Shown here in pieces: positions 11,413-22,889 of a stretch of 64,000 nt of DNA. The notes beneath the pieces are model-generated. The model did no database searches. It had not been told where the DNA came from and saw only the letters and a program-made list of their open reading frames with translations. The DNA comes from Brachionus plicatilis (lineage: Eukaryota; Rotifera; Eurotatoria; Ploima; Brachionidae). Numbering within the stretch: the stretch's first letter is position 1; every line of letters begins with the position of its first letter. The position numbers and the translations under genes are program-made. The stretch is from NCBI GenBank assembly GCA_010279815.1, contig QEOQ01000651.1, positions 299,162-363,161 of the forward strand. The letters run 5' to 3'.

Positions 11413-12775
11413 CTAGGAAATAAGAATTATAAATTTAAAAGAAATTATTTCTTTTAAAATGTCAAAGTTTTTAAGTAGGAGCGATGTGTGATCGAAGTTG
11501 AGGCTTTCGTTAACGCTTTTGAAGTTAATTAGATGTTTTTGTCTCGTGGATTTCATTATTTTTATTTTAGGTCCGTTTTTAATGATAACTTGTTCCTCGC
11601 TTGGCAAAGTCATGACTTTCGTGCTGATCGTTTGTTCATGGTCCGAAGAACTTTCAACTATACCAGGGTTTGTCAAGAAACCTTTTAATGCTTTGTTTTT
11701 GAACTTAAATTCTACCGATACGTCGTTGAACAGTTGAGTATTAAATATTTTAATTCCACTAATATTAACAAAAGATGTTACGATCAATTCTCCGAAGGTT
11801 TAATAAATTATGAGCTCGTTCTCAAGATTGTCCCTTATTTTTAAAAATTCTTGGATTCGTCTTTTAAAAATTAATACAAAATTTCTAAAGAATCGCTTAA
11901 TCTTCTTTGAATTTTATTTTTTGCTTTGGACATCATTGCCAGTAAATTAAAACTTTTGTAATCAATATCCGTAAGCATTAAATGATGTTCGGCATTTAAG
12001 TCATTTTCGGAAAAAGGTAATTTATTTCGACTCATTATTTTTCGTTAAATAAATTCCTTCCGTTGGTGTTAAAAGCTTCATACCACATTCTGCTGTAGAA
12101 CCATAAATATCGAAAAGTTGATTCTCCGAAATCGCTTCAGGTCCGATAACATTCAACTTCAAACTCGCTAAGTAGCTAAATGGACACTCGTGAATAATAT
12201 CCTTTTCCCAAATGTATGTCGAACCTTCGACCTGACAGAGAAGGTCTCTTTGCAAACAACTTTATTGTGAGTTCCCATAAAGTTTTTCGTCTGCTGTATA
12301 ACCTCTTATAGGTATTTTGTACGGAGCGCAATGATATGATGAAAATGAAAGTTGTTTCAGCCGTGAATAACTTACTTTTGGTTCTTCGATACTTAAACAA
12401 TTATTAAAGCATTTCATTTCTTGAGCGTATCAATTTCTCGTTATTATCAGTGCTAAAAATTCTTCTCTAAAAAGTTTTTCATTTGTAGCCATACTTTCAT
12501 GAATCCTCTGTCCAAAGAATTTTTCATAAGTTCTTGCATCTATTTTGTCTAGAGTGCACATAAACCCATATCCGTTTATATAAAATGGTGTTTTTTCAAG
12601 AACATTATATAATTCGGAGTGAAAATTTGATTCGAACGTGTTTTAACTACAAAGACGGCTGGTTTATTAAATTGGGCAATTGTCATTGAAAGTACAACAC
12701 TTAAAATTATCTTTCACGAATTGCTCTCAAAATGCTGGTCCAAGCGCAAGCAGATAGGTGATATATGTGAAAATC
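11413..12775 (-). pseudogene. Envelope-like third ORF of an LTR retroelement, decayed
   Basis: Directly 3' of the chromodomain integrase on the same strand. It opens near 12775 with a hydrophobic leader that looks like a signal peptide and continues in several broken frames with regularly spaced cysteines and aromatic residues (for example GYGFMCTL, HCAPYK, YIWEKDIIHECPF, TAECGMKLL). Stops and shifts interrupt it near 12450, 12270 and 12020. Position after pol, leader and Cys pattern suggest a glycoprotein of the env type carried by some gypsy elements of animals. Similarity to any named envelope family was not established. It is plainly inactive. Confidence 0.45.
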
Positions 12776-13930
12776 ATTTTTAAGTCAGTAAGACCTCTTG
12801 CACCTTTTACTGTGTTTATTTCATTTTGGTTGATTTCGCTCTTTAAGTATTGATCAACGCATTCCATTGATACGAAATCTGACTCCCGAACCCAAGAGTT
12901 TTCGCTTTCTTGGTAGTCAGCCCATTTTACAAAGTATTCTTTAATTCCTCTTCTTGTTCGATCCTTGATTATTTTTTCAATTTCATAAGTAGCTTCGTCT
13001 TGTCCAACGTTATCAGGTACTACTTTCAATTTGTTAAGCGGATACGATGTGTCTAGTTCTCTAATTTGATCATTAAGAAGAATATAAATCCCTTTTTTTG
13101 TTCTTTAAGAGATGGTGTAAGCTCCTTTGAATTTTGCCTCATGTTTACCTTGCATATCCTAGTAAAAACTTTTGTTCTGGGTTCCAGTGACTCGATTAAC
13201 ACATTTTTCTCTCTGTTCTGTTTGATAATTTGTTTTTTCTGGTTCTTTTCTAAGTTTAGTAAAGCCTTTAGAATATCTTGCTCATATTGTTTCTTTATCT
13301 GAGCTGCTCATTTGATTAATTAGAGTTCGTGGTCATTTGCGCATTTCCAATTTTTGAAACCTAGAAATGGTCTCGCTAGCATCAACTCGTAATGTGAGAA
13401 CCCAGTGCTTGTATGAACTCGAGTGTTGTAGACAATCGTAATGTAGTCCAACCACTCGTCCCAGTTGTTGATATTTTCTTCAGCGTGTTTGCGTAAACAA
13501 TTCATAATAGTTTGGTTAGCTCTTTCATTTATCTCGTTGGTTCTGGGTTGATATGGTGGAGACACTAGTCTTTTTGTTCCCGAAAGTTTGATCTATTTTT
13601 CCATCATTTTGTTTAGAAATTCTTTTCCTTGGTCTGATAAGAGTTCTTTCGATGATCCAAAAATTAAAATGTATTCAAAATATTTTCTTGCAATTTCCTC
13701 TGATTCCTTACTCTAAATTACTTTAAAGTAGAGGTATTTTGCACAAGACTCTTTAATCACGCAGATTCCTTTGTTTCCGCTTTTTTTACTGGAAGGCTCG
13801 ATCACCAATATCTCTAAAAGGCAACGTTAGAACCGGATGATCCCATATCGGCGTTTGCTGATGTCGAATACAAGTAAGGCAATTTCTGACAAAACTTTCG
13901 AGGGCTCGGTACATTCCTCTCCACCAGGCA
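12727..13930 (-). pseudogene. Ty3/gypsy integrase with GPY/F and chromodomain
   Basis: Going 5' to 3' on the minus strand: a zinc-binding region near 13930-13830 (WWRGMYRAL, then CLTCIRHQQ), a frame-shifted gap, the end of the integrase core at 13565-13320 (PPYQPRTNEINERANQT with the catalytic Glu, then NTRVHTSTGF and YELMLARPF), a GPY/F-like module near 13120-13170 (EAKFKGAY), and a chromodomain at about 12985-12870 (YEIEKIIKDR, YFVKWADY, SWVRESDF). This is the order of chromovirus pol. Several shifts and stops make it a fossil. Reverse transcriptase and RNase H of this copy are not found upstream, where the Tigger element and an unrelated gene lie. Confidence 0.85.
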
Positions 13931-14054
13931 TACTAATAGGTCTTTACATTTCAAAAATATTTTTTACTACATTTTACGTAAAATTACCATTTTAAATAAA
14001 ATTTTGTTAATTTACGGTATTTACATAAATTAACCATATTTTTCGTAAAATATA

Positions 14055-15171
14055 CAGTCAATCCTCCGTATAACGAGACCCTATATAAAGAGAAACCCTT
14101 TAAAACGAGCAACTTGGCTAGAACCGATTACGAGCTATGGAAAAAGATATAAAAATTAATTCGATATAACGAGTTTCGATATAACGAAAACTTGATATAA
14201 CGAGCTTATAATAAAATACCGCTTTATCTTTTTCTTAAAAATAAAAACTTCCTATAACGAGCTTGAACAAAAGAAATTTTTTCACACTTTTTATATAAAA
14301 AAAAATAAAAATAAAACAATTAACTTATCTTCATGAATAACTATAAATCACCAGAAAACATTTCCTATCTAATTGTTTATAAAAAATGTCCAATCTTAAT
14401 CAAAAAAAAAGTAGTATAGTACTTGTATTTCACTTGAAACAAAAGTTGAAATTATTAAAAAAACATTGCGAACAAAAAATCGCTACTTCAATTCTCGCAA
14501 AAGAGTATAGCGTCAACACATCGACCATTTCGACAATTCTCTCGTTTAAAGAAAAAATTTTAGAGCACTTTGAGAAGAACTTGTGCGGTACAGAAAAAAA
14601 AAGAATCAAATTATCGAGTTTCGATGATGTCGTTTAAGCCGTTTTGTTTTGGTTCGAAAAAGTTCAAAAGTTTAGCAACGTAACTGTGAGTGGAATCGAA
14701 ATTCAACTACAAGCCTTAAAGTATGCGAAAATGTTAGGCCATCGAGATTTTAAGGCAAGTAATGGATGGCTTGTGATGAATTGATAGCACAAAATGATGA
14801 CAGTGATTCTGATGTCGAAGAAATCGAATAACCTAACAAACCTGTTATAAGCCATCGATGAAATTAATGATTTAAAAGATTTTTTTTTGAATAAAAACCA
14901 AGATTTCTCAAAAATAGTTGATTTTTTATTTAATATAGAAAAAGTTGTGATTGAAAAATGTAATAGCAAACAAACATCTATTAAAGATTTTGTAAAAAAA
15001 CAATTATTTTGTATTTTTTTTCCTTTTTTATTTATTTTTTTACCCAATAAACATTTTGAAAAAATAAATTTTTTTGCCCATCTTTTTTTATGCAATTTCG
15101 ATATAACGAGTTTCGATATAACGAGCAACGAAATTTCCGCCAAACTTGCTCGTTATATCGAGGATTGACTG
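14055..15171 (+). mobile_element. pogo/Tigger DNA transposon, internally deleted
   Basis: Length 1117 bp. Terminal inverted repeats CAGTCAATCCTCcgTATAACGAG (14055-14077) and its complement at 15149-15171 differ at two of 23 positions. Flanking TA is duplicated (14053-14054 and 15172-15173). Subterminal ATAACGAG words repeat inside both ends. CAGT...TATAACGAG ends, the TA target and the coding remnants identify the pogo/Tigger branch of Tc1/mariner. It sits inside an ACGTAAA-rich repeat. Confidence 0.92.
14386..15050 (+). pseudogene. Tigger transposase remnant, catalytic core missing
   Basis: 14386-14637 encodes the N-terminal CENP-B/pogo helix-turn-helix (KQKLKLLKKH, AKEYSVNTSTISTIL). After an in-frame TAA, the second DNA-binding domain continues at 14638-14775 (VSGIEIQLQALKYAKML, FKASNGW). 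The sequence then jumps directly to the acidic C-terminal tail (DDSDSDVEEIE near 14800-14830) and to a distal segment ending QTSIKDF near 14975-14990. The whole DDE catalytic domain is absent. The QTSIKDFV end resembles a PCNA-interacting (PIP) box, a feature reported for pogo transposase. Non-functional as a transposase. Confidence 0.8.
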
Positions 15172-15639
15172 TAGTAAAAACCAAAATGTCAAAAAAAAAC
15201 AAAATTTTGACATTTTTTAAAAATATTTTGTTTTTTTTTTTAGTTTTTATTTTTAGAGAAAAAGAAAAAAATTCTGTAAGTTTTAATTTTTCTAACCTTT
15301 TTATGCGTAAATTATGGTAAATTATGGGAAATTTTTTTAATAAAAAAGGGTAAAAAGACGAAAATATTTTGTTTTTTTGAAATTTTTTATTTAAAAAGTT
15401 TGACAATGAAAGTAATTAATGCTTTTCTTAAATGCTCAGTCTTAAGTACAAATGGAACACGAAATACAAATGGAATAAAAAGTTTTAAATTTAATTTTGG
15501 CACATTATGTCATTTTTATTGAATTCGTAGCCTTTTCCCACCCTCCTTAAAGCTCGAATTTTTTGGAACATACTTTAATAGCTCATCTTATTTTACAAAA
15601 ATATCAATAAAATAAAAAATAACTTCAAATAATAATTTT
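15172..15639. other. Rest of ACGTAAA-rich repeat and AT-rich spacer
   Basis: Continuation of the repeat split by the Tigger insertion; no gene seen. Confidence 0.4.
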
Positions 15640-16653
15640 ACTTTTAATTCCTAAAATTGTGCTCGGATAATTTGATTGGTTATATTCCAGCGTTTGATTA
15701 GCGTCATCATTATATCTCCTTTCGAGTTCACTACTCAAAAAATCTGTAAACTCTTTATTATTTACTTTTTTATTAAAAAAAAACTATTGATTTAATCATT
15801 TTACATTTATTTAATGAAAATTTACTTATTGATTCATTATTAACAACCGTTTCTAAACTTTTCGTACATTGTAAAGAAAATTCATTTGTACTTGAACTTG
15901 TTCTAGGAACTTCAGAAAAAACTTTTTTAGTTAGGATTTCAGTTCTTTCGCCGCTTAAAATTTCCTTAATCTTCTATTGATCTTCGTTGAACTTCAAAAT
16001 ATTTGATTTAACCTAAATAAATTTTCGTTCAATGAATATATAGCTTATTCAACTGAATTAAACCAAGGCCGTTGGTTTCTTTTAATTTACCAGTCTAAAA
16101 AATAAAGAATGTATTAAGTCAATAATAAAAATAATCTCTGCGTAAACTTTGATAATAAAAATCTTAAATAAAAAATTCAATTTTTAAGATTAATAAAATT
16201 CATAAAAGTCTTGCATTGGTATTTTTAATAATTTTTCTTTTGTTTTAGGAACTTTGAATATTTTTGAGCGAGCATTGAATCGTTGCATTAACAATAAGAT
16301 GTTTTTTTCATGTTCATGCACAAAAGATATTCTTGTTTCTTGTAAAAGCTAAAAGGAAATTTTCGAAATTTTAAAAAATAAACCATTTGATTTTAAAAAA
16401 AAACTCATGTTTTTCGAATGGTTCGAGAATTTTAATAATATCAACACTACCTGGCACCTGATTTAAGAAATGAAACGGATGCTTGTCGTTTTCTATTTCG
16501 TATATGATTGCAATCATTTCTAAGTCATCTTCTTTTTTAACTTTTATGCTAATTTTCTCTTAATGTTCGGAATCACTATTTATAATAACTTCCTCCTCAG
16601 TTTTTATTTTCTTTCTGATTTTTTTTATTTTTTGGTTTTGGCTTAGGAGCCAT
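15640..16653 (-). pseudogene. Multi-exon gene of unknown function, apparently decayed
   Basis: Coding-like exons on the minus strand, bordered by plausible splice sites. Near 16653 a start reads MAPKPKPKNKK; about 16560-16390 reads KVKKEDDLEMIAIIYEIEN and KHPFHFLNQVPGSVDI; about 16350-16195 reads FVHEHEKNILLLMQRFNARS and KIPMQDFYEFY; about 16015-15830 reads IKEILSGERTEIL; about 15750-15640 reads DFLSSELERRYNDDANQTLE. Against this there is a frame break in the first poly-A run, an in-frame TAA near 16562 and a TAG near 15983. Either the gene is dying or my exon edges are wrong. No family is recognised; the protein would be charged and mostly helical. Confidence 0.45.
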
Positions 16654-16715
16654 TTTAATTTATAATACTTCAGAAAATAAAATGAAAAATATAAATTTCA
16701 ACAGTTAAATTAGTT

Positions 16716-16865
16716 ATGGCTCCTTTCAAACGTTTTTGTGAAGCTCGTGAAAAAAATAAAGTAAGCAAGAGAGAAAGATTTAAAAAGCAAATATTTTATT
16801 TGAATAAAAAAAATAATAAGCCAGACTGCATAAGAAAAATTTTGAAGCTTTCAAATTGCAAATAA
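16716..16865 (+). CDS. Small basic ORF or first exon, divergent from previous gene
   Basis: ATG at 16716 opens a 49-codon frame (MAPFKRFCEAREKNK...KLSNCK). After residue 15 the DNA reads AAA|GTAAGC, a good splice donor, so this may instead be the first exon of a longer gene whose acceptor was not found. The two divergent ATGs at 16653 and 16716 are only 62 bp apart, which suggests a shared promoter. Strongly basic and small; existence as a protein is uncertain. Confidence 0.3.
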   Translation: MAPFKRFCEAREKNKVSKRERFKKQIFYLNKKNNKPDCIRKILKLSNCK

Positions 16866-17499
16866 GCTGTTCCATTAACAAGCGTATTATTTCATCCTTA
16901 AGTCAAAAATTAAACATTTTTTATTCTTTTGTTTAGTATATTAAAAGGATCCTTTCAGAAAAAAAAAAAGAGAGAGAGGGTTCTTAAGAAGTGATGTTGT
17001 AAAAAAAAAATTGTAGATTACATTTAAGTAATTTTTCAAACTTTTATTTGAAATATTATTATTTAATAATTTGAAGAAAGAAACAGAAAAAAACATTGGA
17101 ACAATTTCTTCCTCTTAACTTTCTTTAAAATTGTTGATGACATATGAAGATCTTGCGGGCAGATTTAGCATTTTGTAAAATGTTAGTTTATTAATGTTTT
17201 AAAAAAGGAATGTCAGTTTTAATTGGTAAATAAACACGCCTGTACATGAGAAATTTCAATCAATTAATCAATTAAGCTTTTTACTTATATTACTTATCAA
17301 GGATTATCCTTAAAAAGTTTTTTTAATTGGTTGTACTAACATGTTAAATAATCCAATTATTTTTCTACTCATGGAAAACTCTAAGCATTTTGCATACAAT
17401 TATAATAAATTAAAAAATTTTTATGTCCAAAATGATTTTTATGGGTAACTTAATCTTTTATAGTTACCCAAAACACATATAATTTTATTTTATTCTTTA
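16866..17499. other. AT-rich intergenic
   Basis: Contains a short (AG)n tract near 16970; nothing else supported. Confidence 0.4.
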
Positions 17500-18420
17500 C
17501 TAACAGGGCTAGCTTGCGACATTCCGCTTTCAGATGTCCATGTTTCTTACAAAGTGACATGTTCTTATTTCAATCGAGTATTTACTAACGGAATTAACCG
17601 AAGATTTCATCGACTTAATTATTTGAGTAGTAGACTGTTGATGCCATCTTAAATGCTTCCTTTAAAGTTTTAGGTTCTTTTAGCCTAAGTGCCGTTCGTA
17701 GCATTTCGCTTAGGCCATTCTGGAAGAATATAACTTTATCCTCTTCGCACATTGGTCTTGTCAACTGACTAGATAATCTCGTAAATTAATCCGCATACTC
17801 CCTAAAGTCTCCAGTTTGGGTCAGTCGTCTAAGTTTCCCAAGTGATAAGTGTGCTGGCTTTGTAAACTCTTTATCAAAAAGTTTTTGAAATCATCCCAAA
17901 TTTGTCTTGGATTTGCTACCAACCAATCGTCTATTGCTTTTTCAGAAAACTGCCGTGACTTTGCATTCTTCTGCTACGTCCCTTATCGTTAAATTTCTCT
18001 CAGCTATCCGTATTCATTCCAATATGATTTCATTACCGGTAAAGTTTGGTTGTCCAATAGACGTAATCTTATTCCTCTTTTTCCTTTGTTCAGGATTAAT
18101 TTCTGTCACTAAGGAATCTTAAGGTCTCATAACCGTTATCATCGACATTATTGTCTCCAGTAGTAGCCATTAAAAACTGGCATTTTGTGCATCAGTATGA
18201 GCTTTGGAGATCTTGCAAATCTCCGTTATCATCTCTTGTGTAAAACCTTATCCTAACGAGCTTGCCTGAATACTTGTTTTAGATTTAAGATTATCTTCAC
18301 TCATCCTATCTAAGTCTGATATTTGTAATTCCTTTGGGAATTTAGGATAAGTCAATATTTTCTTTTTTCTTAGTTCAAGTTTTTTCTAAGCTTAATTTTT
18401 ATACCAAGCTGCTACCACTT
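17500..18420 (-). pseudogene. Ty3/gypsy gag remnant with zinc knuckle and PBS-like end
   Basis: Broken minus-strand frames match a retrotransposon gag: KLFDKEFTKPAHLSLGKLRR and LRRLTQTGDF near 17900-17800, then FQNGLSEMLRTALRLKEPK near 17730-17680. Close to 17560-17520 a CCHC zinc knuckle, C-x2-C-x4-H-x4-C (CHLCKKHGHLKAEC once a one-base shift is allowed), is visible. At the 5' side (about 18405-18418) the minus strand reads TGGTAGCAGCTTGG, resembling a tRNA primer-binding site just after an LTR edge. Many stops; inactive. Confidence 0.7.
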
Positions 18421-19439
18421 TTGAAAATAAAAGCTGGGCTCTTTTTTTAAAATAGATTTTATTTATGTAAATAAATATAAATTTTACTTTCACCATTTAA
18501 AAAAAATAAAAAATAAATATATTTATAATAAAATAAAAAAAGTTAAAGTCAAAAACTAAGAAATGGAATAATCTTTTTCAATTGCATTCCGTCCTATTAT
18601 TAATAAACATTTGTGGAATGTTGAAATATTATTAAGTCTTAAGAATGTTGTTTGAAATATTAGTTATTTTGATTTATGATGAGCGTGATCATTTGTTGTT
18701 TCACAAAGTAAATGTGGTTTGAGTTTTTAGAGTAATTTAAAATTTCCTATTTTCAATTTGAAAGGTTATGAATAGTAAGATTTTCAATTTCGAAGAAAAA
18801 TTATAAGACAAATTATGAACGAAAAATTCGTTTTTTTTTAAATTCTAGCTAAATTTTAAGAAGGACTTAAACAGTAGATTTTAAAAATAAATAGTTGTGA
18901 TTCTTGTGTTTTAGAAAAAAATAGAAGGAGAAATCAAGTAAGTTTGAAATTGCGTTCAAGCATCATCGATTTTAGAGAGAAAATCAAGTCGTGCTAAGAA
19001 AAGTTGTCAAGCTTAGTGATTGTCAAATTAAAAAATAGAAAAATGTTGAAGCGTGGTATGAGAAATAATTTGGCTAATAATGGTGAAAGCGGTTGTGATG
19101 ATGAATTTGGGGCAGGATTCATATTCGACTGCCTATTCTATGGATGAGATACAAAGAAGCAAGCAGAAGAAATTGAGTTTGGTTTAGTTGGTAGGACACT
19201 GTATTTGAATAGCGATCGTCATAAAAGAATGTTGATAAATGCATATTTAAATAAACATAAAATATTTGAGAATATTTTAAAATAGCAATACATATTAATT
19301 AACATGTTTAAAATTTCTGAAATAAAAACATATGGCAAGTTTTTTTTCCATTTAACTTTTTTGAAATTTTAAAATTTAGTTATTTAATTTAAACTCAAAA
19401 CTAAAGCATATTAAAATTTGAAATTTAATTACGGAATTA
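18421..19439. other. AT-rich, possible LTR relic, no gene
   Basis: Expected position of the 5' LTR of the gag remnant, but no second LTR copy was found to define it. 18900-19250 is less AT-rich and looks like decayed coding sequence on the plus strand, unassigned. Confidence 0.35.
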
Positions 19440-20345
19440 TTTCTAAAAATTTCCAAAAGATATGGCTAAACAATTCGAGCAATTTTTGAACAATAATGTT
19501 CAAGTTGATGGATGAGATCTCAAGAGAGTCGACTTTACAATAAGATCAGCTCGTAGAACTGAGAAATCAAGTGTGCAACTCACCAAGTTAAGTTAAGGAT
19601 CAACGAATGGGTCGGAAATCATGAGTTCATTTTCGCAAATGTGTTAGAAACTGGTATATTGGGTATCGACTTTCTCATGAAATTCGAAGCATATTTCGAC
19701 TTATAACAGGACCAAATATCGATTAGAGAAAACAATGATGAATTTCGGTTGAATTATATTTCAAAGCAAGCTGAAGAAGATAAACACTTTTCAAAAGTAA
19801 TAAAACTAGATGGTTAAGTATATGTTAGGCAAATTCGGAATATTTAGTTAAAGTCAAGATTGATGGTTTGGATAAATCAATAAGGTTAATGTTTGAGCCT
19901 AAATAACCGTCAATAACCGTTGTTTGGGCTAACAGTGTAGGAAAAGTTCAAGAAGATGGGACAATTTATGTGAGTGTTTTAAAATGCGTAAAATAACCAT
20001 ACAGTGATAGAAAATGGAACAGTAATGGGAGTAGTAAACCAAGCTGAGGTCGTGGAGGATCAAGCAGAGGATGTTCAAGATGTAGAGAAGTCATTTGAAC
20101 AAGTGTTTAAAATAGATTTTTCAAAAATTCAAAATAGTAAGGAATTGTCGATCAAGGATCGAAAAGAGTTTGTTAAGTAAATAATCAAGTACGTAGATGC
20201 TTTCCAATGGTCAGAATTCGAGATGGGTAATTCTAATGTGACAAAGCATACAAACAGGTGATTCATTACCGTTAAGGCAAAGAGTTTAAAGATTACCTCA
20301 AGCAGCTCAGGAGGAGATGGACTGTCGTTAAGTTAAGACGCATAA
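19440..20345 (+). pseudogene. Ty3/gypsy protease and RT N-terminus remnant
   Basis: Plus-strand frames with several stops: a protease-like part (LRINEWVGNHEFIFANVLET then GILGIDFLMKF, the ILGxDFL motif of retroviral-type proteases), an acidic linker (VVEDQAEDVQDVEKSFEQVF) and the entry to reverse transcriptase (VTKHT...GDSLPLRQR..RLPQAAQEEMD in shifted frames). It is on the strand opposite to the gag and integrase fossils, so it is a different copy. Everything after the RT entry is missing. Confidence 0.65.
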
Positions 20346-21149
20346 TTATAGTTAAGTTCCAATTATTAATAAGATGCAAGACAAAAATTGTTTCTATGGT
20401 CAAAAATTCAATTATTTGTTCACTGAAAAAAAATCACGCCAAAAAATATACAATTAATTGAGAATATCAAGATCAAAGATTAATAACTCATCTAAATCTA
20501 GCCAATTTAGCGAATCACACAATGCGCCTTCAAAAAATGAAATCATATCAATCAAAGAAACATCAGTTGTTCAATTTCAATCCCAGTTGCATCTGGAGAC
20601 TTTTGAAAGTTTTCTCAATCAGCTTTGAAATTAACTTGTGATGCTTTTTCAATTTGGAATAAATCAAGTTTAAATCTTAAGCTGAATTTTGATGTGTGCT
20701 CTAAAATGATGCTGAAATTATGCCAAGATAAAAGGAATTATTTAAAAAACAATTCTGCCAAGAGTGTAACCAATTTTTCATTTATCAGAAATTTAGACTG
20801 AATTGTGGAATTTGTCAAAAAAGTAAGAAATTTATAATTATCTTTAAAAGAAAAAATATAAAAAGAGTTCCATTATAAATTCTCAGTAACCAAAAAAAGT
20901 TTAAGTACAGTCTTTTTTTTTATTATAAAAAGGCGGAGCCAAAGACTAACATTTTTTCTTAAAATTCCTACCACATTGAATTTTTGCCTTTTCGGGCACT
21001 TATTTTGACCTCCTAGTTAAAATCAAAGTCACTAAAATTAGAATCCGAAATCAAAATAATTCTTTCACTTGGATTTTGGGAAAAAAATGTTCGGACTTGG
21101 AACTGACTTCGGAATTGTCTACTTTTGATAAAAAAATTAATTAAAGAAT
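20346..21149. other. AT-rich intergenic
   Basis: No gene supported. Sequence near 20500-20830 has isolated coding-like codons without a continuous frame. Confidence 0.35.
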
Positions 21150-22310
21150 AATAATAATAAAAATAATAAAAAGCTACAGCAGACTAACTGCGGAGCAAGG
21201 CTATAAGAAGTCTCGCTATGGTAGCTGTCTGGTTTTAACATAAATCCTTATAATGACAAAATTATGTTAATAGAGGAAATAAATTATTTTAGTTTCAAAA
21301 ATTTATCAAGTTTGTTTTTGAATTCATTTTTGGATTTTGCATTAGCAACCTCTACTGGTAATTTGTTCCACTCGTTTACCACTCGATTTGTCAAGAAGCT
21401 ATCTCTTTTTTTAATTCGTGTCAATTGTTTGGTCAATCTTCTTGGATGCCCTCGGATTCCTCCAGCTGGACCATTAGATGAGAGAGCATGGCTTTTAATG
21501 TGCGGATTCTGTAACTGGATTTTACTTAGACCGTTCGTTATCTTAAAGGTCTCGATTAGGTCTCAACGTTCGCGTCTTGCCTTCAGTGTCGTTAGTCCCA
21601 ATCTTGTAAGTCTTTCTTCATATTCTAGATTTTTTAAGTTAAATACTAATTTTGTAGCTCTTCTTTGTACTTGTTCGAGAATGTTTGAGTCCTTTTTTGT
21701 ATAGGGGCTCCAGACTGCTGCTGCATACTCTAGATGTGGTCTAACAAATGAAACGTACAACTGTTTGAATGTACTTAGAGACCAGCATTTGAAGGTTTGC
21801 TTTAATTGACCTAAAATTGGGTTTGCTTTGTTAACTGCTTGTGTCGCTTGGTGAGTCCATTTCAGGTCATCTGTTAGATAGATTCCAAGATCTTTCTCAA
21901 CTCTTGTATGGATAATTGGTAAGTCTTTCATTGATAATTCGATTCCATTAATAGTTTTATTTTTGAAGAACATAAATTTGCATTTGTCTTCATTAAATTT
22001 CAGTTGCCAATCATTCGACCATTTAACAATTCTGTCAATGTCTGTTTGCAACTGTTCAACGTCAAGAAGATTTCTAATGATGTTAATCAGTTTGGTGTCA
22101 TCTGCAAACAGTTTTATTAAGCTTGTTGTAGTGCTTGGTATGTCATTTATAAAGATAACAAAAAGAAGAGGGCCAAGTACAGATCCTTGCGGGACACCGC
22201 TTAGGACATCCCTCCATTCTGAGACATTTTGGCCTAGTACAACACGCTTCTTCCTGCCAATCAAAAATCGGAAAGCCAGTGTATTATCTTGTCACAAAAA
22301 CCATAAGCCT
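21150..22310 (-). mobile_element. 5'-truncated CR1-like LINE
   Basis: The reverse-transcriptase second half is readable from about 22310: VPQGSVLGPLLFVIFINDI (motif B region), then FADDTKL, the catalytic motif C, then the thumb and the C-terminal signature VQRRATKLVFNLKNLEYEER. The 3' part continues in frame after one nonsense TGA near 21560 (DLIETFKI, HPRRLTKQL, NEWNKLPVEV) to a TAA at 21284. A one-base shift lies near 22262. The 3' UTR ends in an ATT-type microsatellite (21140-21170), as in CR1/L2-group elements that lack a plain poly-A tail. The 5' end, including the endonuclease, is missing. One of the youngest-looking retroelement copies in the window. Confidence 0.88.
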
Positions 22311-22319
22311 GTACTTTTT

Positions 22320-22889
22320 ATTTTGTTAAAATATATATTTGCGTTAAAGCTAATGTTCAATTCAAATTAAAAATAAAAATGTTCTTTACTAAATCTAGAT
22401 TACAGATCATTTATCTTTTGAATTCTACAGACCAAATTAAGAGAGTTTTAAAGCAAAAGAAAATTAACTTTTCGAAAATTATCAATTCAAGCAACGGTGA
22501 ATTAAATGACATTTTGTCAAGCTAAATTTATCAAAATTTAATGAAAAAAATTATTTTTCATTTAATAATGGAGAATGCCCATCACTTTCATTCTCTACTG
22601 ATAGAATCAGCTTTTGCAGTTAATATAAACTATCAATGTGGCCATTGATTTTTGTAATTAATGAACTACCATTAGACATTCGTTTTTGTATCGTAAACAT
22701 AATAATTGGAGGTTAAATTTCATTAAATAAAGTTGTTAATTAATGATTCTTATTTAAGGAATTACTATTTCGGAAGGTAAACCTTCTTTTTATTCCTTAC
22801 TATCAGAAGTTGTTGGAAATGTAGAGAGAATGTAGAGACTGGAGTATGGTTTGGGCTTTGACTATGTTACAGACATGTATAAAAACGTT
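22320..22889. other. AT-rich intergenic
   Basis: No gene identified; may hold the decayed N-terminal part of the CACTA-like transposase that follows. Confidence 0.35.

Noticed and set aside
14703..15406. Minus-strand ORFs of 146 and 124 codons
   Set aside because: Antisense to the Tigger remnant and its A-rich end.
15640..16653. Alternative genetic code with TAA/TAG read as Gln, suggested by in-frame stops in coherent exons
   Set aside because: CFAP61, UNC93, WD40, GPCR and the DD37D transposase all close with ordinary stops and none reads through TAA or TAG.
21264..22370. Plus-strand ORFs of 146 and 135 codons
   Set aside because: Antisense of the CR1-like LINE; they contain complements of the QRRATK and VPQGS motifs.
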